From contig JBKOUY010000044.1 in NCBI GenBank assembly GCA_046723645.1, positions 33,665-97,664 of the forward strand: DNA of 64,000 nt, given 5' to 3'. The DNA comes from DASQUK01 sp046723645. GTDB taxonomy: Bacteria > Actinomycetota > Acidimicrobiia > Acidimicrobiales > VFJN01. The position numbers and the translations under genes are program-made. Positions 9,099 through 18,125 of the stretch are shown piece by piece (the stretch's first letter is position 1; the number at the start of each line of letters is the position of its first letter). The notes under the pieces are model-generated. The model ran no database searches. It was not told the origin of the DNA and saw nothing but the letters and a program-made list of their open reading frames with translations.

Positions 9099-9830
9099 TC
9101 ATGTTTCGTACCGGAATGTAGGCGCCGGGCCGGGGCGGGAGTGTGGGCGGAGCCGGCCGTCGTACAGCTCGAGCACGCGGTGTGCGGCCTCGAACGCCAC
9201 CTCGTTGTGGGTGGCGATCAGGCAGGTGGTGCCGCTGGCGGCGAGGTCGGCGAGGACGAGCATCATGCCCTCTGCCCATGTCCGGTTCTGGTGGGCGATG
9301 GGCTCGTCGGCCAGGAGCACGCGGGGACGCATCACGGTCGCCCGGGCGAGGGCGGCCCGCTGCTGCTCGCCGAGCGAGACTTCGTCGGGGTGGCGGTCGG
9401 CGAGCTGGTCGATGCCGAGCCGCGCCATCAGGGCGCCGGGGCTATCCCCGCCGTCCGCGGCGCCGCCGAGCCGGAGCGGAAGGCCGATGTTCTCCGCCAG
9501 GGTCAGCTCGGCCAGCAGGCCGAGCGACTGGGGCAGGATCGCCAGGTCGGCCCAGCCGAGTCGATCCGCACCCACGTCGCCACCCAGGAGCCGGACCGAC
9601 CCGGCGTCGGGCCGCTCCCAGCCCGCGACGATGGTCAGCAGCGTGGTCTTGCCCGACCCCGACCGCCCCGCCACCACCACGATCTCCCCGGGCCTGGCGC
9701 TCAGGTCGACGCCGGCCAGGACGCGCCGGGGGACCTGGTGCGGACCCGCGAACGACTTCTCGACCGCGGCGAGGTCGAGCACCGTCTCGTCGGCGGCGCC
9801 GGGCACCGCCCCCGCGTCGGTGGCGGTCAT
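9099..9830 (-). CDS. ABC transporter ATP-binding protein (second ATPase of exporter operon)
   Basis: The 243-residue product has Walker A GRSGSGKTT, Q-loop region LPQSLGLLAE, signature VSLGEQQR, Walker B RVLLADEP and H-loop ATHN, the set of a MacB/LolD-type nucleotide-binding domain. The residues after Walker B read IAHQNRTW instead of the usual TxxLD D-loop, an unusual change that may alter dimer communication. ATG 9830 overlaps the stop of the other ATPase gene (ATGA). The two different ATPases and the large permease at 10548-13334 form one operon. Confidence 0.88.
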   Translation of the reverse strand: MTATDAGAVPGAADETVLDLAAVEKSFAGPHQVPRRVLAGVDLSARPGEIVVVAGRSGSGKTTLLTIVAGWERPDAGSVRLLGGDVGADRLGWADLAILPQSLGLLAELTLAENIGLPLRLGGAADGGDSPGALMARLGIDQLADRHPDEVSLGEQQRAALARATVMRPRVLLADEPIAHQNRTWAEGMMLVLADLAASGTTCLIATHNEVAFEAAHRVLELYDGRLRPHSRPGPAPTFRYET

Positions 9831-10561
9831 GACGGCACCCGCCCGTCGCGCAACGCCACGACGTGGTCGGCGGCGGCGATCACCGCTGGGTCGTGGGAGG
9901 CCACCACCAGGCTCGCGCCGCCATCGACCAGGCCGCGCATGGTCTCCACCAGGGCGGCGCCCGCGGCGCCGTCGAGCTCGGCGGTGGGTTCGTCCGCCAG
10001 CAACAGCACCGGCCGGCCGACAGCTGCGGCCGCGAAGGCGATCCGCTGCTGCTCGCCACCCGACAGCTCGTCGGGACGGCTGCCCGCCCGGTCCGTCAGG
10101 TCGACGACGGCGAGCAGGGCCGATGCCTCGCCCGGGTCGGTGCCCCGCAGCCGCGCGGCCAGCTCGATCTGCTCCCGGGCGGTCAGGTACTCGACGAGGT
10201 TGTCGGCCGGGTCCTGGAGGACGATGCCCATGGCACGCCGCCGCAGGCGGCGCCGTGCCCCCGGTCGCAGGCGGGTCACGTCGGTGCCGTCGACCTGGAT
10301 GGCACCGGCCCGGGGGCGCAGCAGGCCGGCCAGCGCCCGGAGGAGCGACGACTTGCCCGATCCCGAGGGGCCGGCCACCACCGACAACCGGCCACGGACG
10401 AAGGTGGCGTCGACCTCGCGCAGGGCGTGGACGACGCCCGCGCCGGTGTCGTAGTCGACGGATACCTCGTGGCACCGGGCGGCCGGCACCGAGTCGGGCG
10501 GGCCCGTCGGTGTGGCTGGCAGCACGATTTCGGGCGGCGGTGCGGGGTCAGACGCCGGCAC
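9827..10561 (-). CDS. ABC transporter ATP-binding protein (first ATPase of exporter operon)
   Basis: The 244-residue product carries Walker A GPSGSGKSS, Q-loop LQDPADNL, signature LSGGEQQR, Walker B VLLLADEP with D-loop TAELD, and H-loop SHDP, all canonical. It belongs to the MacB/LolD/FtsE-like group that powers FtsX-type permeases in mechanotransmission or lipoprotein and peptide export. GTG 10561 gives a 14-base overlap with the permease stop; longer starts would lie deeper in the permease gene. Both ends overlap neighbours, so the operon is tightly coupled. Confidence 0.88.
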   Translation of the reverse strand: MPASDPAPPPEIVLPATPTGPPDSVPAARCHEVSVDYDTGAGVVHALREVDATFVRGRLSVVAGPSGSGKSSLLRALAGLLRPRAGAIQVDGTDVTRLRPGARRRLRRRAMGIVLQDPADNLVEYLTAREQIELAARLRGTDPGEASALLAVVDLTDRAGSRPDELSGGEQQRIAFAAAAVGRPVLLLADEPTAELDGAAGAALVETMRGLVDGGASLVVASHDPAVIAAADHVVALRDGRVPS

Positions 10562-13334
10562 GGAGCACCTCCACCGGATCGTCGCGATCGGCGCGCCGTT
10601 GGGCCGAGGCGGCGGCAACGACGGCGACGACCAGCGCGGCCGCTGCCAGGGCGACGACGACGGCGACGGCCGGGCGGAGCAGGGGATCGGGCCGGAACCC
10701 GGGCACGGGGTCGATGCGCTCGTAGGCCAACCAGGCGCCGAGCAGGGCGAGGGCCAGGCCGAGCCAGCAGCCGACGACCACGCCGGCCGTCAGCTCCACC
10801 AGGAGGACCCGGCGGTGCTGCCGTGCGGTCAGCCCCATGCGGCGGGCGAACGCGTAGCCCAGCACGCGACCCCGGCGACGGGCGTCCAGGTACACCGCGA
10901 CGCCGCCGAGCACCAGCACGCCGGCCGCGATCCCCAGCGACTGCATGAACCCGAACGTCCACGAGACGGTCAGGAACGACGCCCGGTCGACCACGTCGGC
11001 GAAGCTCCTGCCCTCGGTGAATACCACCCTGTCGGCACGCAGGGCCTCGAGGGCCTGGGCGCGGTCCCCCCGAATCCACGCCTCCCGCACCACCGTGCGC
11101 ACGCCGAGCTCGTCGAGGGCCGAGTCCGCCACGAACATGGTCGGCAGGCCCCCCTTCATGCCAGGGAACGCCTGCACGGTCGCGACCTGCTCGACCGTGA
11201 GCCGGGTGGTCCCTCCGGCGATGATCCCGGCGTCGGTGGTGGCCGGGACGTCGGCGCCCACCACCAGGGCCGGCACCCGCCCGCCTACCGGCGGCGCTGC
11301 CAGCCGGTCGAGCAGCGTGCCCAGCGACGCACCGGCGAAGCTGGCGTCCCAGAAGGCAGCTTGCTCGAACGTGTCAGGATCGATGCCCAGCACCACCACG
11401 TCCTGCCGCCGGCCGCCCTCCTCCACCCAGCCCAGAGGGAACACGGCCACCTCGGTGGCCCGGTCGGCGAGCGCCGCCGGGATCTGCTGGTCCCCACCCA
11501 GCCGGACCGCCACGTCACTGCCGATGAAGGTCTTGGCCTTGGCCTGCAGCGTCGCATCCAGCGAGCGGTTCAGGGTGGCGGCATAGCCGAGCACGCCGGC
11601 GGCGATGGCGGACGCCGCCACCAGGCCGACGACCGCCACCCCGTAACGCGCCACCCGCCGGACCGCCAGGTACAGCGCCGTGGGCCAGGTGCGGCTGGCG
11701 GACCGCAGCCTGGGCAGCGCCAGCGCGAGCAGCCGCATCGCCACCGCCACTCCGGTCACCAGGAAGAGCACAGGGAACAGGAGCCCGAGGACGTCCACGC
11801 GGCTGACCTCGGCACCCCGGGTCACGGGCACGCCCCACTCTCCGAGCCGCCGGTACGACAGCAGGGTCGCCACCCCCAGTCCCAGTTCCCAGGGCACCTT
11901 GCCCACCCACGCCCGGCGGTGGTGCCGAGCATCATGCGTGCGGACGCGGGCGGCGACCACGACCGCGACAGTAAGCGCCGTCAGCACCCAGGCGCCGACA
12001 CCGGCCACGACCGCCCGCGTCATCGCCGCCGGCTCCAGCGCGGAGGACGGCCCCAGCCAGACCACTACGCCGTAGGCGAGCGCCACACCGGCGGCGCACC
12101 CCGCGAGGAGGGCCACGACCAGCTCCAGCACCGCCTTGACGCCCAGCGCGGCCGGCGACACCCCGCGGACCGTCAGCAGCGCCACTTCGCGGCGGCGCCG
12201 GTCGAACCACAGCGAGGCGGCCGCCATCACCAGGCCCACGCCCGCCAGCGCCGCGAACCCCGCCACCGGCCACACGCCGCCGCCGACCGATGTCTGGATC
12301 CCCCGCGCCCGGTCCACCACGAACGGCAGGTGGGAGTGGAAGAACTTCGACAGGAAGTCCTCGGCATCCCGGTACTGGACGGGCGGTGGCGTGAAGGTGA
12401 CCGGGTTGCCGTTCTGATCGATGACGGTCAGGGGCCCGGGCCGCTGCGTGATCCGCGCGCCGTGGTGCTCGACATCGGCACACCAGCCCAGCGGCGACGA
12501 CCGCTCCGATCCGCAGGCGAGATCGGTGACCAGTCGGTCGGCGTTGGCGATCGTCGGCTCGCCGTGCAACGGGGCGTCCCAGGCCCCGGCGGCGCCGGCG
12601 TCGTCGAGCGCCGTCACCAGGTCGACGAACGTAGATCGATCGGCCAGCAGGACCGGCGGCGGTGGCTGCTCGACGTGCGGGGCCCTGGGGAGCAAGAGGT
12701 CGGCGTGGGCGCACCAGTAGTCATCCTCGACCGGTCCCGCCAGGTCGCGGTACACGCCGACGACGGCCACGTCAGCCGGGGCCGAGGGCCCACCCGCCGG
12801 ATCCCCGAGCGGCGCGTCGCCCACCAGGGTCGCCCGATCGCCACGGCCCAGGCCGGCGCTGGAGGCGGCGCGGTCGCTGATCCACAGCCCCGGCCCCGGC
12901 GGCCCGGCGATCACGTCGACGTGGTCGAGGGCGCCGTCGCGCGTCAGGAGGACCGCCGGCACCTCGCCGGACCCGTCGCCGCGCACCAGCGCCACCGGCC
13001 GGCTGAACCACAGGACCGAGGGGCCGAGGTCGTCGGCCAGCGGCGTGAACGGGTCCGACCCGAGGTCGGGCCTCGATCCGTCCCCGGGATCCGGGAACCC
13101 GGTCGCCATGCTGACGCCCGTGTCACGGGGGCAGCGCTCGGCGGTCTGCACGGCGACTGACGCCGTGCCCACCGAGGACAGGAACAGCGGCACCGCCGCC
13201 ACCGCCGCCGCTAGCACGGCGCAGGCTCCGGCCACCGTCGCCAGCACGCCCGGCCGCCGGCGCAGCAGCCACGGCGCCCGCCGCCAGGGTGCGGACGATA
13301 GGGTTCCCAACGCGGAACGGATCCGTTGCCCCAT
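10548..13334 (-). CDS. FtsX/MacB-type ABC transporter permease, large
   Basis: The 928-residue product has an N-terminal membrane helix (VLATVAGACAVLAAAVAAVPLFL), a long extracytoplasmic region of several hundred residues, a first FtsX-like helix group near the middle (SVGGGVWPVAGFAALAGVGLVMAAASLWFDRRRREVALLTVRGVSP) and a second one at the C-terminus. The RRREVALLTVRGVSPAALG segment is typical of FtsX domains. ATG 13334 is favoured because -10-like TACGGT (minus strand, 13344-13349) lies 9 nt upstream. The substrate is unknown. It heads an operon with two ATPases. The membrane topology is read by eye. Confidence 0.85.
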   Translation of the reverse strand: MGQRIRSALGTLSSAPWRRAPWLLRRRPGVLATVAGACAVLAAAVAAVPLFLSSVGTASVAVQTAERCPRDTGVSMATGFPDPGDGSRPDLGSDPFTPLADDLGPSVLWFSRPVALVRGDGSGEVPAVLLTRDGALDHVDVIAGPPGPGLWISDRAASSAGLGRGDRATLVGDAPLGDPAGGPSAPADVAVVGVYRDLAGPVEDDYWCAHADLLLPRAPHVEQPPPPVLLADRSTFVDLVTALDDAGAAGAWDAPLHGEPTIANADRLVTDLACGSERSSPLGWCADVEHHGARITQRPGPLTVIDQNGNPVTFTPPPVQYRDAEDFLSKFFHSHLPFVVDRARGIQTSVGGGVWPVAGFAALAGVGLVMAAASLWFDRRRREVALLTVRGVSPAALGVKAVLELVVALLAGCAAGVALAYGVVVWLGPSSALEPAAMTRAVVAGVGAWVLTALTVAVVVAARVRTHDARHHRRAWVGKVPWELGLGVATLLSYRRLGEWGVPVTRGAEVSRVDVLGLLFPVLFLVTGVAVAMRLLALALPRLRSASRTWPTALYLAVRRVARYGVAVVGLVAASAIAAGVLGYAATLNRSLDATLQAKAKTFIGSDVAVRLGGDQQIPAALADRATEVAVFPLGWVEEGGRRQDVVVLGIDPDTFEQAAFWDASFAGASLGTLLDRLAAPPVGGRVPALVVGADVPATTDAGIIAGGTTRLTVEQVATVQAFPGMKGGLPTMFVADSALDELGVRTVVREAWIRGDRAQALEALRADRVVFTEGRSFADVVDRASFLTVSWTFGFMQSLGIAAGVLVLGGVAVYLDARRRGRVLGYAFARRMGLTARQHRRVLLVELTAGVVVGCWLGLALALLGAWLAYERIDPVPGFRPDPLLRPAVAVVVALAAAALVVAVVAAASAQRRADRDDPVEVLRAGV

Positions 13335-13406
13335 CGACCGGCGACCGTAGTGGTTCGGTCGGTGAGCACCGACGACCGAAAACGCGTCGCGCCCGTGCAA
13401 ACGGCG

Positions 13407-13817
13407 TCAGCGGCGGGCGCCGAGGACGACCCAGCGGTCCGAGGCGAACCGGGCCAGCAGGGTCGATGACCTCGTCAGCATCAGCAGACCCAGCGCTGCC
13501 CACAGCCAGCCGATGCCGGCGTCGAGGGTGAGGACCAGCAGCGCCGCCGGGATGAACACGGCCGCGGCGAGGATGATGGCCCAGGCGAGGAAGCGCATGT
13601 CGCCAGCCCCGATCAGCACCCCGTCGAGCACGAAGGCCACGGCGTTCACCGGCTGGAGCGCCGCCACCCACAGCAGGAGGAAGCCCGCCAGCGCCAGCAC
13701 CTGGGCGTCGTCGGTGAACAGATGGGGCAGGACGGTCCGCAGCAGCGCCACCAGCAGGCCCACGAGCGCCCCCAGCGCGACGCCCCATTCGATCATCCGC
13801 CGGCCCGCGTCCCTCAC
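13407..13817 (-). pseudogene. C-terminal fragment of a MATE/DinF efflux transporter
   Basis: The 136 residues from GTG 13817 (VRDAGRRMIEWGVALGALVG...) match the last third of a MATE-family Na+/H+ drug antiporter: four hydrophobic helices with LFTDDAQV and ALQPVNAVAFVLDGVLIGAGD, the latter a signature of the C-terminal half. A MATE protein is normally about 440 residues with 12 helices, so the first eight are missing. The matching N-terminal 40 residues occur on the same strand at 14580-14720, separated by about 760 bases of unrelated sequence. The frame opens after a TGA only about 45 bases upstream. It is almost certainly non-functional. Confidence 0.8.
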
Positions 13818-14200
13818 CGGCGTCGATGGACTGCTTGGTGACCTCCAAGACCGATGCCGTGTTCATCAGCCGGGAGCGCACGGAGGGCACGTCCTCAATG
13901 AGAACGCGGCCGAGTTCGACCAGGGCTTGCTCGCGCCGCTCGTGCATGCGGATGCTGCGCTGCACCCGCGGTGTGTGAGGAACCACTGCACGACGGCTGC
14001 AATCACGCCACCCAGCACGACGAGCAGAGCGTCCACGCGGCCGCGGAGCTTAGGGCTCGACTGTCGCTGTCATCATCGCCGCCGGAGCGAGCACGCTGGG
14101 GTCCGAATTAAGCACCTGCCCCCCTCAGGCCAAGAAGGACCTTTGCGCGGCGGTCGAGCGGTAGCGTCGGCGTCGATATGGCGCTGAATCCGACCGCACG
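13818..14200 (-). pseudogene. Inserted fragment with a frameshifted membrane-anchored protein
   Basis: Between the two MATE pieces, the minus strand encodes VDALLVVLGGVIAAVVQWFLT, a plausible N-terminal membrane helix (about 13970-14040). A frameshift near 13980 leads to a helical segment VQRSIRMHERREQALVELG... continuing to LEVTKQSID at about 13830. Joined, these would look like a small protein with one membrane anchor and a coiled-coil tail. As it stands the reading frame is broken and runs into the MATE remnant. I do not recognise the family. Confidence 0.4.
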
Positions 14201-14437
14201 ATGAACGAACCCGACGAACTCGAACCCGTCATCCAATGTGGGCCTGGCGGTCGGGATACACCGGACGAGATCGCCGACGAGTTGGTGCGGATCGCTGACG
14301 CGCTACGCGGTGGTGACTACAGCTCAGGGTGGGCCGGCTTGGTCGCGGCCGCTCTCCGCCAGATCGCGGATCGCGTCGGGGCGACCGGCTATGACGAGAT
14401 GGCCGAGGGCAGCCCGCCCCCCTCGGCATCGGGGTAG
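14201..14437 (+). CDS. Small hypothetical protein inside the MATE-interrupting segment
   Basis: The 78-residue frame (MNEPDELEPVIQCG...) has a plausible helical middle, DEIADELVRIADALRGGDYSSGWAGLVAAALRQIADRVG, with hydrophobic residues in heptad-like spacing, and a disordered Pro/Ser tail. No ribosome binding site is evident. It lies in the sequence that separates the MATE fragments and could have arrived with it. It may be real or a chance frame. Confidence 0.35.
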   Translation: MNEPDELEPVIQCGPGGRDTPDEIADELVRIADALRGGDYSSGWAGLVAAALRQIADRVGATGYDEMAEGSPPPSASG

Positions 14438-14579
14438 CCAGCGACGAGGGGTGAGCTTCGCCTCAGGCTTGCGCCGACCACATCTGCGGCACGCCACTCG
14501 ACCGGGGTCGTGGTTGCCGGGACTATCCCTGGAGTAGCGGCCCTGGTCGGTTGCGCCGGCCCATCACGCGGCCCAGACT

Positions 14580-14720
14580 TCATCGCCCTAAGAAATCACT
14601 GAGCACATAGAGGGGCTCGGCGATGAGGGCACCGAACGCCGGAATGGCCAACCGGGCAATCTCGCGGTCGAGCGAGCGCCGTGCCGGCGGCCGGCGCCAA
14701 AGCATCTGGCTGCGAGCCAT
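14580..14720 (-). pseudogene. N-terminal fragment of the same MATE/DinF transporter
   Basis: From ATG 14720 the frame reads MARSQMLWRRPPARRSLDREIARLAIPAFGALIAEPLYVLSD, then FLGR and a stop. The LDREIxRLAIPAFGALIAEPLYxLxD segment is the hallmark first helix of DinF-type MATE transporters. Homology ends abruptly at about 14598, marking one junction of the insertion/deletion; the C-terminal part resumes at about 13817. Roughly 260 central residues are gone. Confidence 0.75.
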
Positions 14721-14741
14721 CCCGCTAGTGTGCCGACGCCC

Positions 14742-16316
14742 ATGCGACGGACGGCCCCGAGATGGACGCGCCGCACGTTCCTGATCGGCTCCGGTGCCAC
14801 CGCCGGGGCCGTGGTCCTCGCGGGCGCCGCCTGCTCGCCGTCCGACGACCCCCAAGACGACCCGCCCGGCGGCGCCGCCGGCGACGACGCAACCAGCGAC
14901 ACGCAGGGGGACCGGATGTCAGCGGATGGCGTAGTGAGCCTGGGCGACGTGCCCACGGAGGCGACGATCTTCGCGTGGATCCGTGAGGTCTTCGACCAGG
15001 GGATCCGCCGGCCCGGCTATCCGGCCGACGAGTGGGCGGAGGGGTGGACCGCCGACCGGTTCCGCAGCATCGGGCTCGACAACGTCCGTCTGGAGCCCAT
15101 CACCGTCACCCGCTGGGAGCCCACGGACTGGTCGCTCGAGGTGACTGGACCCGACGGTGCGACGGCATCGCTCGATTGCTTTCCGGTGCCGTTCTCGGCT
15201 CCCGTCGACGGGCTCGAGGCCGAGGTCGCCGCCTTCGACCCGGCGGGACCCGGCGCCGTGCGGGGCAAGGCGTCACTGTTCGACGTGCCGCTGATCCGCA
15301 TTCCCGCCGACCTGCTGGCCACGGCGGGCAGCGCACCGGCCGCCCCCAGGGGACGGATCGTCGATCCCGATGGCAGCCTGGCCGGCGCCGAGCACGTCGT
15401 GCCCTTCGGCGCGCAGTTCCAGGCGGTCATGGAGCCGTCGATCGAGGCCGGGGCGGTGGCGTTCATCGGCACCCTCACCGACTACCCGGGCGACTCGTTC
15501 AACTACTTCGTGCCGTACGACGCCGTAGCCCGGCCGATCCCGGGCGTGTGGGTGAACGGCACCGACGGGGCGAGGCTGCGGGATCAGCTCGCCCGGGGCC
15601 CGGTGCGGGTACGGCTCACCGTGGCCTCCACGCGGGAGGAGGTCCGGTCGCACAACGTCGTGGGCGAGCTGGAGGGTGCGGACGACGAGACCGTCATCAT
15701 CGGGTCCCACCACGACGGGCCGTGGGCGTCGGCCGTCGAGGACGGCAGCGGCATCTCGCTGGTGCTGGCACAGGCCACCTACTGGGCCGCCCAGCCGGTC
15801 GAGCGGAGGCCGCACCGGCTGGTGTTCCTGCTCCAGGGCGGCCACATGTCCGGCGGGGCGGGCCTGCTCGGCTACATCGAGGCGCACCGGGCCGAGCTGG
15901 CACAGGTCGTGCTCGAGGTCCACCTCGAGCATGCGGCGCGGGAGTTCACCGAGCGGGACGGCGACGTCGTCCCGACCGGCCAGCCGGTGCCGCGGTGGTT
16001 CTTCACGAGCCGCATCCCATCGCTGGAGGCGGCCGTGGCGGAGGCATTGCGGACGGAGGGGCTGGGCCGGTCGCTGATCCTGGCGCCCGACGCCTTCGGG
16101 GACCAGCCGCCGACCGATGGCGCGTTCTACCACCGCGAGGGCGTGCCGGTGATGAACTTCCTGACCGCCCCCTTCTACCTGTTCGACGCCATGGATACGC
16201 CCGACAAGATCGACCGCGAGCACCTGGAGCCGCTGACCCGCGCCACGATCCGCATCGTCGAGTCCACCCGCGGGGTGAGCGCGGCGGAGATGCGGGCGGG
16301 CGTGGTGACGTCGTGA
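14742..16316 (+). CDS. Tat-exported M28-type peptidase, probable lipoprotein
   Basis: The 524-residue product begins MRRTAPRWTRRTFLIGSG, a twin-arginine motif (RRTFL), followed by a hydrophobic stretch ending in LAGAACSPSDD, which is also a lipobox. The mature protein has the M28 aminopeptidase pattern: IIGSHHDGPWASAVEDGSGISLVL holds the first zinc ligands, HLEHAAREF supplies acidic residues, and HREGVPVMNFL gives a late histidine. An N-terminal PA-like insert (residues about 130-260) is present. It should hydrolyse peptides outside the membrane; the ED in place of the usual TDN is unusual. The start follows -10-like TAGTGT (14726-14731) by 10 nt. Confidence 0.8.
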   Translation: MRRTAPRWTRRTFLIGSGATAGAVVLAGAACSPSDDPQDDPPGGAAGDDATSDTQGDRMSADGVVSLGDVPTEATIFAWIREVFDQGIRRPGYPADEWAEGWTADRFRSIGLDNVRLEPITVTRWEPTDWSLEVTGPDGATASLDCFPVPFSAPVDGLEAEVAAFDPAGPGAVRGKASLFDVPLIRIPADLLATAGSAPAAPRGRIVDPDGSLAGAEHVVPFGAQFQAVMEPSIEAGAVAFIGTLTDYPGDSFNYFVPYDAVARPIPGVWVNGTDGARLRDQLARGPVRVRLTVASTREEVRSHNVVGELEGADDETVIIGSHHDGPWASAVEDGSGISLVLAQATYWAAQPVERRPHRLVFLLQGGHMSGGAGLLGYIEAHRAELAQVVLEVHLEHAAREFTERDGDVVPTGQPVPRWFFTSRIPSLEAAVAEALRTEGLGRSLILAPDAFGDQPPTDGAFYHREGVPVMNFLTAPFYLFDAMDTPDKIDREHLEPLTRATIRIVESTRGVSAAEMRAGVVTS

Positions 16317-16330
16317 CCTACCCCGAATCC

Positions 16331-16380
16331 GAACATGCGGCGGTTGGCGCCCCCATGGGGGCGCTATTCGCCGCAAGTTC
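16331..16380. terminator. Long palindrome between the peptidase gene and ilvD
   Basis: The outer arms GAAC-a-TGCGGCG (16331-16342) and CGCCGCA-a-GTTC (16369-16380) enclose a perfect palindrome, GCGCCCCCATGGGGGCGC (16347-16364). It lies 15 bases after the peptidase stop and before the ilvD -10-like TACGCT (16396-16401). There is no T-tract, so it may be a dispersed repeat, a factor-dependent terminator or a processing site. Confidence 0.6.
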
Positions 16381-16407
16381 GAAGGGTGACGGACCTACGC
16401 TGCGCCC

Positions 16408-18102
16408 ATGAGCGAGAGCGAGTCCCGCGTCGACATCAAGCACCGCAGCCGTGAGGTCACCGACGGGTTCGAGCGGGCGCCGGCAAGAGCCATGCTGCGG
16501 GCGATCGGCATGACCGACGACGACTGGGACAAGCCGCAGGTGGGCGTCGCCTCCTCGTGGAACGAGGTGACGCCGTGCAACATGCCGCTCGAGCGGCTGG
16601 CCAAGCGGACCAAGGAGGGCGTGCGGGCGGCCAGCGGGTTCCCGATCGAGTTCACGACGATCGCCGTGTCCGACGGCATCTCCATGGGCCACGAGGGGAT
16701 GCGCGCGTCGCTGGTGTCGCGGGAGGTGATCGCAGACTCGGTCGAGACCGTGATGCACGCCGAGCGGATGGACGCCATGGTCACGCTCGCAGGCTGCGAC
16801 AAGTCGCTGCCCGGCATGCTCATGGCCGCGGCCCGGCTCAACGTCCCGTCGGTGTTCGTCTACGGCGGGTCGATCCTTCCGGGCCACCACAACGGTCAGG
16901 CGCTCGACATCGTGAGCGTGTTCGAGGCCGTGGGGGCGCACGCCGCCGGTGGCCTGGACGCCGCGGGGCTCGAGGCCATCGAGCGCAACGCCTGCCCCAC
17001 CGAGGGATCCTGCGCCGGGATGTTCACGGCCAACACGATGGCGTCGGTGGCCGAGGCCCTGGGCATGTCGCTGCCCGGGTCGGCGTCGGCTCCCGCCGTC
17101 GACCGGCGCCGCGACGACGTGGCCCGCGCATCGGGCGAAGCGGTGGTGCGGCTGCTCGAGGCCGGCATCCGGCCCCGCCAGGTCATGACCAAGCCGGCGT
17201 TCGAGAACGCGATCGCGGTGGTGATGGCGCTGGGAGGCTCGACCAACGCCGTGCTCCACCTGCTCGCGATCGCCGCCGAGGCCCGCGTCGACCTGGCGCT
17301 CGACGACTTCAACCGCGTGGCGGCCCGCGTGCCGCACATCGCCGACACCAAGCCGGCCGGCCGCTACCACATGAGCGACGTCGACCGGATCGGCGGCGTG
17401 CCGGTCGTCATGCGGCACCTGCTGGAGGCCGGGCTGCTCGACGGCGACTGCCTCACGGTGACCGGCCGCACCGTGGCCGAGAACCTGGCCGACATCGACC
17501 CGCCCGCGCCCGACGGTGACGTGATCCACCGCCTCGACGCCCCCATCCACGCCATCGGCGGCATCGCCGTGTTGACCGGCTCGTTGGCCCCGAAGGGGGC
17601 GGTGGTCAAGGTGGCCGGCATCACCGTCGATCGGTTCGAGGGCACCGCCCGTGTGTTCGACGGCGAGGACGGGGCGATGGACGCCATCCTCGCTGGGTCG
17701 ATCGAGCCGGGAACGGTGGTGGTCATCCGCTACGAGGGGCCCAAGGGCGGCCCGGGGATGCGGGAGATGCTGGCCGTCACCGGCGCCATGAAGGGCGCCG
17801 GCCGCGGCGCCGACTGCGCCCTGGTGACCGACGGCCGCTTCTCGGGCGGCACCCACGGCTTCTGCGTCGGGCACGTGGCGCCCGAGGCCACCAACGGCGG
17901 CCCGATCGCACTCGTCGCCGACGGCGACCGGATCGTGATCGACGTGCCGTCGAAGACGGTCGACCTCGCCGTCGACGACGCCGAGCTGGCGCGCCGCCGC
18001 GCCGAGTGGAAGCTCCCGGAGCCCCGGTACACGTCCGGCGTGCTCGCCAAGTACGCCCGGCTGGCCTCGGGCGCCGAGCGCGGCGCCGTCACGGAGGCCT
18101 GA
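16408..18102 (+). CDS. ilvD: Dihydroxy-acid dehydratase
   Basis: The 564-residue product dehydrates 2,3-dihydroxy-isovalerate and 2,3-dihydroxy-3-methylvalerate to the 2-keto acids of valine and isoleucine, using an Fe-S cluster. Cluster cysteines are visible in [18 protein letters not shown] and [35 protein letters not shown] near the C-terminus is the other family signature. The start lies 6 nt after -10-like TACGCT, suggesting a leaderless mRNA. Unlike ilvBNC, it has no visible leader peptide. It may be co-transcribed with the VOC protein, though that gene has its own -10-like hexamer. Confidence 0.96.
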   Translation: MSESESRVDIKHRSREVTDGFERAPARAMLRAIGMTDDDWDKPQVGVASSWNEVTPCNMPLERLAKRTKEGVRAASGFPIEFTTIAVSDGISMGHEGMRASLVSREVIADSVETVMHAERMDAMVTLAGCDKSLPGMLMAAARLNVPSVFVYGGSILPGHHNGQALDIVSVFEAVGAHAAGGLDAAGLEAIERNACPTEGSCAGMFTANTMASVAEALGMSLPGSASAPAVDRRRDDVARASGEAVVRLLEAGIRPRQVMTKPAFENAIAVVMALGGSTNAVLHLLAIAAEARVDLALDDFNRVAARVPHIADTKPAGRYHMSDVDRIGGVPVVMRHLLEAGLLDGDCLTVTGRTVAENLADIDPPAPDGDVIHRLDAPIHAIGGIAVLTGSLAPKGAVVKVAGITVDRFEGTARVFDGEDGAMDAILAGSIEPGTVVVIRYEGPKGGPGMREMLAVTGAMKGAGRGADCALVTDGRFSGGTHGFCVGHVAPEATNGGPIALVADGDRIVIDVPSKTVDLAVDDAELARRRAEWKLPEPRYTSGVLAKYARLASGAERGAVTEA

Positions 18103-18125
18103 CCCAGGGTCGTACGCTGGAGAAC

